Source: Selaginella moellendorffii
Lineage: Eukaryota; Streptophyta; Lycopodiopsida; Selaginellales; Selaginellaceae
Length of the DNA stretch: 50,969 nucleotides
Assembly (NCBI RefSeq): GCF_000143415.4
Contig: NW_003314352.1
Span: forward strand, 178,796-229,764
Direction: 5' to 3'
Of this stretch, positions 31,159 to 40,526 are shown piece by piece. Positions within the stretch are counted from its first letter, which is position 1. The number at the start of each line of letters is the position of its first letter. Made by a program: the position numbers and the translations under genes. The notes beneath the pieces were generated by a model that worked only from the letters and a program-made list of their open reading frames with translations, was not told the DNA's origin and searched no databases.

Positions 31159-31489
31159 TGTAAGGAACTAACTCCTCGAGGTGTCATAAGCTAAAGGATC
31201 CCCGAAAGCATGACCGAAATGATAAAGAGTTCATTGAATGGGACTGAGTCTGAGATCGAGTCTAAGACCAACTCTGAGACCGAGTTTGAGATAGAGTCCG
31301 GGATTGAGTCCGAGGCCGACTCTGAGACCGAGTTTGAGACCGAGTTTAAGACAGAGTCCAAGATCCGAGATTGGGTCGGAGACCTAGTCAAGTCTGAGGC
31401 CGAGTCCCAGGTCGGGTCTGAGATCGAGTCTGAGATCGAATCCGAATACTAATACAAGTCGAGGGGTGAAAGCCCAAAGTGTGTGTCTC

Positions 31490-31978
31490 CCAGGGGGGGG
31501 GGGGGGGGGGGGGGGGTTCCCGGGGTTTTTAAAATTTTTTAAGGGTAGTAAGGGTTTGGAACCCCCCTTGGAAAAATTTTCCCAAGGGGGTTCCCAACCA
31601 AATTTAGGTTTAAACTGGGGCCCAAAAGCCTTTGGGGGGAAGGAACATGGACTTTGGGGGGGTTGGAGGGCCCCCCCCCGGGAGGGAAAAAAACTGGGGG
31701 GCTCCCCCCCCCTGGGAAGGGGGGCCCCCCTTGGGGACCATGGGGGTTATTGGACCCTGCCCCACCCAGGGGGTTAGGCCTTTTCTTTTGGAAGGAAAGG
31801 GGAAAATAAGGGGACCCCTACCGGGGTTTTAGGCCCCGGGGTTTCCCCCCCCCCTTTCCAAAAAAGGGTTTCCCCCCAGGGTTGGGATTTTAAGGGGCCC
31901 CTGAACAAATTTTTGGGGACCCCGGGTGTTTGGAATTTAAAAACCTGGGGGGCTTGGCCGCTTTGGCTTTTGGGGGGG
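31490..31978. other. Low-quality sequence after a G homopolymer
   Basis: Aligns loosely with 13040-13560 of the 5' LTR, but single bases are stretched into homopolymers (CCCCCC, GGGGGG, TTTT, AAAA). This is the pattern of dye-terminator reads that slip after a long G-run. The frames seen here are artefacts. Confidence 0.85.
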
Positions 31979-32078
31979 NNNNNNNNNNNNNNNNNNNNNN
32001 NNNNNNNNNNNNNNNNNNNNNNNNNNNNNNNNNNNNNNNNNNNNNNNNNNNNNNNNNNNNNNNNNNNNNNNNNNNNNN
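31979..32078. other. Assembly gap, 100 N
   Basis: One hundred undetermined bases inside the 3' LTR of element A. The round number suggests a placeholder, and the 5' LTR predicts more missing sequence than that. Confidence 0.97.
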
Positions 32079-32086
32079 ATAGAGAA

Positions 32087-34455
32087 TCTATCTCTCTCTA
32101 TCTGGAATAGTCATACCCAAAACTGTGAGTTAGAGCCCTAGACACCTTTCTAATATGTCCACGGAATGCTCTTATCAACAAACATGTACAACTTGGCTTT
32201 ATCTTGATCATCATTATGAGGTGGCATCCTTCAATATTTTCTAAGATGGTCTCCATATGCACATAGGGTCATGAGCATCATGTCAAGAATGAAAGGTAGC
32301 AATCATTGTAAAGTGATTGAACTAATGATACACATCATCTTTAGGATTCTTAGTTTATATACAAAAGTAAATGGTCTGAATTGAAACTAATCTAATAACG
32401 GCTATCAAAATCCTACTATACTAATATTTATTGCAGTGGAAAATAATGAGTCATGTGAGGAGTGAGAGTCCTTGACTCCAGCTGAATAAAAGGATTAGTA
32501 GTAAGAGAAAGAGGAGTTGTACCATATGCTATGAATACCACTATTAATTGAGTTTGATTATTCAACTATATCTATATAGCATTAAGCAATTACACCAATT
32601 GCTTCTCTAGAGTCAAAGGAGGAAGAGGTTGTTACTTTACCATGAAGATGAACATAGGATAAAGGGTGAAAACCACATGTACTATAGTTAAACATCCTTG
32701 GGTTTGAATAATACTAAAGTGGATGACCTCCTAAGAAGTCTAAATTCACGAGTTTACATTTGGTATCAAAGAGGACTCAGGTTCAACTTTTTTAGTTGGC
32801 TAAGGGAATCATATCACATGTTGAAATTGAGTTCAGTTTACCATAAATAAAAGTGCTCCCCCTTTTTATAATTGGTTAAGGGTATTGGGATATTTAGGGT
32901 TACATGTCCTTGGGTTTGAATAGTATTGGGATAGGTGATATCTCAGAAAGTCTAAATTTATGAGCTTATACCTAGATTAATATGACAAAAAACTATCAAG
33001 AGGTGGGCTTTTAAAGAAGGACTTGAAGTCATGTGCCCCTCAGATTTGGGATGGAGTGAATATATTGTGAGTCACCATAGATCTCCAGACAACAAATGAA
33101 AAGAAGGAAGCAATGAAGGAGATATTGGAGACCTGGCAATTACTCATCTCCACCAGTTTTGGAGATGGCTCTAGGGGACCTCAATGGCAATTATGATAAT
33201 ATTATAGAGTAATACATGGCAATTATGGTCTATTGCACACTTTTCTTGGAGTTGCAGTTGGTCAAGAATGCCTTGTGAGTAGGTTTCCAACACTTGATGA
33301 GGATGGAAGCACATTACTATCTTTAGAAAAGTGGAGTACTTTTCAGAGCATTGTCAAGCATTGGCATCGACTCTTTGCTATAGGTATTCACAATATGAGT
33401 TATAATCTGAACAAAGGATATAGTGGCAATTTTACACTTCAGAGGCCTTTTAGAGGATTTGCAACAGTGGTTTGTAGAGATTGTGTAAGGTATGGCTTTA
33501 ACAGTTTATGAACCTTGTTTGTCTAATCCACTTTTTGTCCACTTTACAGAATTTGATGAAGAATGACAATCCAAGTTACATAATTTTACAATAGATTCAC
33601 TAGGGTTCTGGCCTAAGGAGATCACTCACATCTAAAGAGATGACTTATTTCATCTCATATAGTAATATGTAACATTGAGTTTCGAAGCAATCAAATGAAT
33701 ATAGTTCTAAAAGTATGAAATTATCAAGCATAGAAGAGTTTTAAATATATTAAATATTTTCTATATTCTTCCAAATGCCTTTGGTGGGCATCTTGTAATT
33801 GCCATCACTTACCATCTGTGCTTAATGATATATTGATAAATTTCTTCAAAAGATAGTCTATTACTTGTTTGAAATCATCGCTCTCCAAACAAATAGCCTC
33901 TTGAAGCTCAATAAGTATGGCATTACTCTACTCAAGCCCCTTAAACTCCTCAAGCACCTTGATATTATCCTTAGCTATGACATATGATTGGATGGTTTGT
34001 TTTTCTCCTACGTTTTGTATGCATTGGTTGATACTATCGACCTGGGCCTACTTTCTAAGGTTGAAAGAATCTAGGATTCAAATAATAAGAATATCTGATC
34101 ATCAAAGGTTCCATATAAAATATCTACTGGTAGTTCTTCATCTTTAACTTTGACTATGAGCTTAGGCTTAGTTTTTGCACACCAGGTGAACCAATGGGTG
34201 AAATAGGGGAGGGATTGGGAGTAGTTAACACCTTCAGGCATGATCCTTCACTAAGAAAAATCTGGGCTTTGTAGGTTGAGAAGAAACCTCTCTATTAAGC
34301 AAATCTTGGAGGAAACCCTTCCATCTGTTAGAAAAGAAAAAGGAATATATGTTGTGTTTATTATAAGATTATATGACTTACAAGAGTTACAATTGTCTTC
34401 CAATCTCAATAAATTCCTATCCTCCTTCCTTTGCCCATAGCATATAGTGGAAACC
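32087..34455. other. AT-rich decayed transposon sequence, no intact gene
   Basis: Flanks element A on the right and may contain the 5' half of the relic copia element. Several short stretches look formerly coding: about 33100-33200 on the plus strand, 33233-33511 on the plus strand, and about 33800-34060 on the minus strand (coiled-coil-like, with KVLEEFKGLE). None shows a domain I can name. A miniature element related to E lies at about 32686-32970. Confidence 0.4.
32686..32970 (+). mobile_element. Second, degenerate copy of the TRIM family (element E type)
   Basis: LTR end (AAATTCACGAGTTTACA at 32742-32758), 2-nt spacer, PBS TGGTATCAAAG (32761-32771), then a very short interior with AGTTGGCTAAGGGAATCA, which matches E (GGTTGGCTAGGGGAATCA on its strand). 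A second LTR end follows at about 32841-32970 (CCTTGGGTTTGAATAGTATT ... GAGCTTATA). The order LTR-PBS-short interior-LTR is that of a TRIM. No target duplication is readable. Confidence 0.6.
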
Positions 34456-34602
34456 TGTTAGGCACCAGCTTTGACCATGTGGTCAATGTTGGTCAAAGGG
34501 AGGCTCAAGGGTATTTTAAGGCATGTTAGGGTAAGGGTCTTAACCTACTCTAGGGCTCACAGTGAAGCAGCGGCATAGTGGAGCTTTTGAGGTACCTTGG
34601 GG
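34456..34602 (+). repeat. Element D LTR, left copy (truncated)
   Basis: TGTTAGGCACCAGCTTTGAC, matching the copies at 38422 and 45061 for about 145 bp, to GAGCTTTTGAGGTACCTTGG, then diverging. The LTR end and PBS are not recognisable. Confidence 0.7.
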
Positions 34603-34639
34603 GTGGTTTATTGAGAAGCTTATTCGCTTGATTAGTTGT

Positions 34640-35017
34640 GTTCTAACAAAGGATCCAAATTAGAACAAGTCCTACTTCATTAATGGCATTCATAGTGAGA
34701 GCATGTGGCAACACTTGCGTCATTCTCAGCCTACAAAGAGTTTGGAGGAGCTTTTTGATGTAACTCGTCAATTTGACAATGACAAGCATAAGTCTCGCAA
34801 GTGTTCGCGGAGTCCTTCTATCAAGAATCACCATGATGATCACTGTGGACACAAGGATGGGAACAAGCACCATAAATTGAAGTCTGTGGTGACTACTTCA
34901 GATGCAAAGTGGTCAAAGAAGCAAAAGTTCTTTATGAAAAATTATAGACAAGGTTGTCATCATTGTGGCGAGCTTGGACACTACAAAGCTGATTGTCCAC
35001 AGTTGAAGAACAAGTAG
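34640..35017 (+). pseudogene. Element D gag remnant with zinc knuckle
   Basis: ESMWQHLRHSQPTKSLEELF, a basic Lys/His-rich stretch and an intact CCHC knuckle CHHCGELGHYKADC (about 34955-34996). This is the C-terminal part of a Ty3-type gag; the capsid part is missing upstream. It ends at a TAG. Confidence 0.8.
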
Positions 35018-35158
35018 CATAGCAAGGAGAATGGTCAATCTTCTACTGATGGTAAGTTAGATATTAAAAAGTTGCAAACTTTGTAGAGTGAGGATGACGG
35101 GGATGACTATTCCAGTTGGAGGAAGAGGCTTTCGATCATTGCTCATCAACTTAACTGT

Positions 35159-38100
35159 GTGTGGAATAAGATGGAGCTCGAGGATACTTGTGAATCAGCT
35201 TTAATGTTGGAGGGCATATTCCGTAACGGTCTAGTGTGGATTTTACTGGATAGTGGGAACAATGACAACTTTGTTTCGGCAAAGTTTGTTGCAAAGTATG
35301 GCTTGGTCACATGCAGAGTTCCTCCATACATGGTAGAAGGTGTAACTACCTCTACTTAGAATTTTGATGTTTGTATAGAGGGGCTGGAAGTGTTGGTTGG
35401 CAAAACCACATTTGTGAAGACATTTTATCTCGCGAATATTTATTGTGTGGATCTCATTCTTGGGATGCCATGGTTGGTAAAAGTGGATCTGGAGATAAAG
35501 TGGAGTATTAAGCATGTCTTGTTAGAGTACGGTGGCATTAAAGATATGTGGTTTGGAGAGGGAGTTCAACCTCTAGTTGTTATGCTCTCCACTACATCTT
35601 TGAAGCGGGCTTGTCGTAATGGAAAAGAACTTTCGAATTACTTGTTGTTTGTTCATGACTTGGGAGACCAAGATATGTGTGGGGGAGAAGCAACAGTACA
35701 GGATGTACTCAATGAGTTTTCCAATGTTTTTCTATTTGAACTTCTTCATGGGTTACCCCCATTACGAGGTGTGGAGCATGGGATTATGTTAGAGCCAAAG
35801 ACGCAACCAATTTATCGGCATCTATTTCGGTTAAGTTATGTGGACGAGCAAGAATTTCAACGATAAGTCAAGGAGTTACTTGAGTTTGGATTTATTCAAC
35901 CAAGTAAATCTTTGTTTGGTGCTCCAGTCTTGCTTGTGAAGAAGAAGGACAGTTCAATATGGATGTGTATTGACTACTGTGCCTTGAACAAAAAGACAGT
36001 GAAGGATAAAATGCCAATGCCATGTGTGGATGATATCTTAAACAAGCTTGGTGAAGCATGAGTGTTTACTAAGATTGATCTGAGGAGTGGATATCATCAA
36101 ATTGCAATAGATAATACATCTATCTCCAAGACGACATTCAACACAAGCCTCAGGTATTTTGAGTTTACAGTTATGCCATTTAGTTTGACGAATGCACCAG
36201 CCACATTTACTCGGTTGATGACAGAAGTATTTAGGCGTTATCTTCATGAGTTTGTGGAGATTTTCTTGGATAATATTCTTGTTTTCAGCAAGAATATGAA
36301 GGAGTATAAGGTTCTTTCATTATTCTATGATAGCAAGCTTTATGTGAAAAAGAGCAAATGTGAGTTTGCAAAGTCGAACGTGGAATATTTAGGCCATATT
36401 GTGACATCTAAAGGTGTTAAGATAAATCCCAGGAAGGTGGCTGTGGTGGAGAACTAGCCTACACCAACTTCGGTGGCTGAGTTATGTAGTTTTCTTGGTA
36501 TGACAAATTACTACCGATGTTTCCAGCATAAATTTGCAGAGGTGGCTATTCCTTTGACATGGTTGTTGCGCAAGAACGTACTATTCGAGTGGAAGACACC
36601 ACAAGAGGAGAGTTTTGTGGTGCTGAAACAATTGTTAAGTGAGGCTCTAGTGCTTCACATTATTGATCCATCAAAACCTTATGAGATGACATGTGATGCG
36701 AATGGTTATGCACTGAGAGGAGTTTTCATGCAAGAGGGACAGCCTATTGCATATGAGAGTCAAACTTTGAATTCTGTGGAACAACGCTATTCCACATATA
36801 AGCAAGAGTTACTCTTTATTGTTCATGCTTTACAGATGTAGCAGCACTATCTTATAGTGCAGTGTTCATGGTGTTGACGGATCACGAACCACTTGTGTAT
36901 CTTTTCACACAGAAAGAGTTGAATACTAGGCAAGCTCATTGGATGGTTAAACTTATGGAGTTTTGGGAGTTTCCTATTGAGCATCGTCCGGAAAAATCGA
37001 ATGTGGTGGCAGATGCTTTATCTCGTGTTCATCATGTGACACCATTACAAATACGGTTTTGTCATCATTTGAGTAAGATGGTCAACGCAATTGGTTGAGC
37101 GAGCTCAAGCTCAAGATACTGAGGTGGCCTCTTTGTGAAACCAGATAGAAGCCCCTTTTTCATAGGTGGATGGGGTTCTTTGCTGCCATGGCTGTGTCTA
37201 TTTGCCATGGGTGGATGCTTTAATTACTCAAGTTTTATTCCACTATCATGATCATCCAAAGGCTAGTTATTTTGGGGGGAAGAAGATGTATAAGTTGATT
37301 AAGTGTAATTTTTATTAAAGGAATATGAAGGTTAATATCTTTAAGTATTATAAATCATGTGAGCTCTATAAGCAGGTTAAGGTGCCATGGGAGAAGCCGG
37401 GGGGACTTTTGCAACCTTTACCTATTCCTTAGAGCTGTTGGTGTAGTTTCTCTATAAAATTTATCACTTGTTTGCCACGCACACAAAGGCAAAAGGAGCA
37501 GTTATAGTGGATTAGTTGATGAAGTATGTGTGGTTTTTGGCTCTTCGGAAAATTGTCATTGCCTCAAATTTGGCTACAGTCTACTTGAAGAAGGTTTTTT
37601 CTAATTTTGGTTTGCCAAAAGTCATCATCAGTGATCGAGATTTAAAGTTCACAAATGGATTTTGGAAGAGCTTTGCAAAGCCTATGCAAGTGACTTTGAA
37701 ACTCTCGAGTGGAGACATTCCTTAGACGGATGGCCAAATTGAGCTTGTGAATCAGGTGGTGGAGGATATGCTACGTTATAATGTTGGTCAAAGGCAAGGA
37801 TAATGAGATCTATATCTTCTATTAGTGCAATTTTCTTACAATAATAACCAACATAATGGAACCAAGCTAAGTCTTTACTTTGCCATGTTTGGAAAGCATC
37901 CCCGAATAGTAGTGGAGTTGGGATTGCATTTGAGTAAGGATGTTCAAAATAAGCTTGATTTTGAGGTGATTAATTTGGCTATAAAATTTAATGAGATTCT
38001 GGTGGTGTGCAAACGGATTTTGTAGGCAGCTCAGGATAGAGTAAAGAAGTTTGCTAATGAGCATCACTAATTCCGGGAATATAAGATGGGTGTTCTCGTC

Positions 38101-38289
38101 TTTGTGCGAGTGATTTTTCCATCAAGTGAGCAGCAGAACACTTTGATGCCTTTACGAACAGGGAAGAGTGACAAACTTTCCCATCGATATGCTAGTCCAT
38201 ATGAAGTACTGAAGCATATTTGTAAAGTGACTTATCGAGTGTGGTTGCCAGTTGAGGTGAAAATTCATCTAGTATTTTATGTTAACTAG
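35159..38289 (+). pseudogene. Element D pol remnants (protease, RT, RNase H, integrase)
   Basis: Protease: ILLDSGNNDNFVSAKF at about 35240. RT: FTKIDLRSGYHQIAI, FTVMPFSLTNAPATF, with the active box FLDN (about 36263) instead of YxDD. RNase H: YEMTCDANGYALRGVFMQEG and VLTDHEPLVYLFTQKELNTR, then NVVADALSRVHHV. Integrase: decayed core with VIISDRDLKFTNGFWKSF (second Asp) and TDGQIELVNQ. C-terminal: YRVWLPVEVKIHLVFYVN. Many stops and gaps. The clade cannot be set because no chromodomain is seen. Confidence 0.85.
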
Positions 38290-38421
38290 TTCAAAGGTGT
38301 ACTATCTCAGAGTGACAAGCTTAATGCCTACTTGATGCATACAGTTCCCTAGAAAGGGTGATCACTGATACAACTCGTCCTTAGGACAAGGACTTTGTTG
38401 GGGGGGGGGGGGGGTAAGAAT

Positions 38422-38639
38422 TGTTAGGTGTTAGCTTTGACCACGTGGTCAACATTGGTCAAAGGGAGGCTCAAGTGTATATTAAGGCATGTTAGGGTAA
38501 GGGACTTAACCTACCCTAATGTTTACAGTGGAGCGGCAATGTAGTGGAGCTTTTGAGGTAGCTTAGGGGTAATTGGGTGGTGAGGAATCTCAAGAGGTCT
38601 AGGCTAACTAGATCTCTATTTTTTTGCACCAGATTATAA
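38422..38639 (+). repeat. Element D LTR, middle copy, preceded by a G-run PPT
   Basis: TGTTAGGTGTTAGCTTTGAC after a run of about 17 G and TAAGAAT. It matches the right copy to its end near CACCAGATTATAA, then joins B-type sequence. Confidence 0.75.
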
Positions 38640-39197
38640 TAATCTCTTTGAACACTTAGGGATTATTTCCCCAACCTTGATAGCTTTGCCTCATGGCAAG
38701 CTTCAAAACCACACTTTTATTGCACCACTCTAATTTCACATATTCTATAAATCATTTATATTTGACTTTCTAGGTATTAATCTATCTAGAATTGTCTTTG
38801 GGAACCTTGAAGGAACTCTATCCCTTAGCTTGTTAATGTCTGTCCTTTTGCAAGCTTTCTAATTGCCATATAGTCTAACATGGACAATTCTATATTTAGA
38901 CTTTCCATGGCATCACGGTTATTAATAGTAATATGTTTGAGTAAACATTTGATTCTCCATTCTCAATTTACATAACCACCATTAGTTATGTTTTTTGATA
39001 CCTATGGTTCGGTTTTATCCTTTTCCCACTTGCTTTTTGGCCTTACACCTTTTATTTAGTTATTTTCCTCTTGCCTAGGAGGGTAATTTTGGACTTTATA
39101 CCATGCCTTAATAAGTATTCTTAGGGATGAACCTACTCAATAATTTAGGGAGTGGTTTTTCAATTTGGATATGCTTACCGTGTAATCCCACACAGTG
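38640..39197 (+). repeat. Degenerate second copy of element B internal sequence (without element C)
   Basis: Runs parallel with 17790-18219 and then, without a break, with 23559-23670. It therefore spans the site where C is inserted in B but has no insertion: the local string is GGAGGGTAATTTTGGACTTT where B has GGAGGATAG, then C, then CTTTGCACTTT. Similarity is perhaps 80% by eye. No LTR is attached, so it is a fragment captured between two D segments. Confidence 0.82.
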
Positions 39198-39709
39198 GTC
39201 AAAAACAAGGATAGTGGGATCTATATATCTTCCGTTGGTGCAATTTACTTACAACATAAACCAACATAATGGAACCAAGCTAAGTTCTTACTTTGCCATG
39301 TTTGGAAGGCATCCCCAAACAGTGGTAGAGATTGCATTTGAGTAAGGACGTTCAAGATGAGCTTGATTATGAGGTGACTGATCTGGCCACAGAACTTGAT
39401 GAGATTTTGGTGGTGTGCAAATGAAATTTATAGGCAACTCAGGATAGAGTGGAAAAGTTTGCTAATGAGCATCTTCAATTTTGGGAATATAAGATGGGTA
39501 ATCTCATCTTTGTGCGAGTCATCTTTTAGTCAAGTGAGTGGCAAAACACCTTGGTGCCTTTATGGACAGGGAAGAGTGACACTCTTTCCCATCGATATGC
39601 TGGAGTGCATTGGTAAAGCAACTTATCAAGTACGGCTACCAGTTGGGATGAAAATTCATCTGGTATTTTATGTCAACCAGTTGAAAAGTGTATTATCTCG
39701 AAGTAACGA
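39198..39709 (+). pseudogene. Second copy of element D integrase C-terminal region
   Basis: Repeats 37790-38310: QFTYNINQHNGTKLSSYFAM, FGRHPQTVV and YQVRLPVGMKIHLVFYVNQL. It shows that more than one D-type copy, or an internal duplication, contributed to this block. It ends in AACGA, the target of element E. Confidence 0.75.
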
Positions 39710-39854
39710 TGTAAACTCCTGAGTTAAACCCAAGGACACTTAACCCCAAATATCCCTAAACCTTTAACCGATTAGAAAACGGGGTGCACTCTTATTTATG
39801 GGCCCTTTCCCTCTATATTTGAACCCCATGGATCGTCTCTCAAATCGTTCTTTT

Positions 39855-40070
39855 TGGTTGCTTACAATCCACTACACTTCTCTGCAAGTTCACGCCCTCG
39901 TGAATGGAAGCTAAGAGCCACAGCTCTCCAAAAAGCCCTACTCTCTTGACACCCTATCTCTTTGGTTGCTTACAATCCACCACGCTTCCTTGCAAGTTCA
40001 TGCCCTCGTGAATGGAAGTTAAGAGCCACAGCTCTCCCAAGAGCCCTGCTCTCTTGACACCCTACCCCTT
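39855..40070. repeat. Two 108-bp tandem units in element E
   Basis: Units 39855-39962 and 39963-40070. Each starts TGGTTGCTTACAATCCAC and ends near CTCTCTTGACACCCTA. The first 12 bases of each unit are the LTR end, so the second unit carries an extra LTR terminus and polypurine-tract copy inside the element. Confidence 0.85.
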
Positions 40071-40128
40071 AGGTCGAGCCCAGCAGGAGCAAATTAGACT
40101 AGCCAGATGTCAATCAATATGTGGTGTG

Positions 40129-40515
40129 TGTCAAGACCCCCAACAAGATCAAGACTGGAAAATGCTAAAGACAAAGAGAAAAAGCTAGTGAAAACAAAGA
40201 AGAGGCCTTAGACTGGTGTTGATTCAGATTGTGGAGAAATGGAACAAGGCTAACCTATATATACTATAGGTTGATGAAGCTCCACCACTCTTGGATCGAG
40301 GACAGCCTAAATACAGCTGAGGTCGAGGAGGCGCCACATCATCATCAGGAATGTGGCTCGAGACTCAGGAATCGGGAAGTGTCTCGAGAGTCAAGAATAG
40401 GGAAGTGTCTCGAGAGTCAGGAATAGAGAAGTGTCTCGAGAGTCAGGAATGTGGTCTGTAGGTCAGGAATCCGGCGAGAGTCAGAAATGTGGCAAGAATT
40501 GGGGGATTCCTGACA
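40129..40515 (-). repeat. Element F 3' LTR
   Basis: 387 bp. The TATA-like string is at 40254-40270. It has three rather than four of the CTCGAGACACTTC-type repeat units found in C, which accounts for most of the length difference. Confidence 0.92.
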
Positions 40516-40526
40516 GCACCCCCTCC

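Larger units (their letters stand above)
12644..32081 (+). mobile_element. Element A: decayed Ty3/gypsy chromovirus, host of nested insertions
   Basis: LTR ends TGTAARGAAC...ATA. The 5' LTR is 12644-13793 and the 3' LTR 31159-32081 (interrupted by a gap). Both outer flanks carry GAGAA (12639-12643 and 32082-32086), an exact 5-bp target-site duplication. PBS, gag, pol with RT, RNase H and integrase, a C-terminal chromodomain remnant and a polypurine tract follow in the expected order on the plus strand. The internal part is split by element B at 14187/27179. The first about 100 bp of the two LTRs differ at roughly 15-17 positions, so A is the oldest datable insertion here. Pol has many stops and a mutated RT site, so the element is dead. 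Confidence 0.88.
31159..32081 (+). repeat. Element A 3' LTR (partly unreliable, with gap)
   Basis: Starts TGTAAGGAAC. The hexamer array is at about 31248-31452, then GGGTGAAAGCCCAAAGTG, then a G-run. From there to the gap the sequence is poor. It ends ATA after the gap, followed by the GAGAA duplication. It is about 230 bp shorter than the 5' copy as represented. Confidence 0.8.

Noticed and set aside
31466-32110. Gly-rich frames and a frame spanning the gap
   Set aside because: Low-quality homopolymer sequence and N bases.
33233-33511. 92-codon frame as a host gene
   Set aside because: Lies in decayed, AT-rich transposon sequence. No recognisable domain and no support for exons around it.
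34441-34455. ATAGTGGAA as the exact target duplication of element D
   Set aside because: On the left it is separated from the LTR start by ACC, on the right it touches the LTR end. A duplication should abut both, and nine bases is too long for this class.
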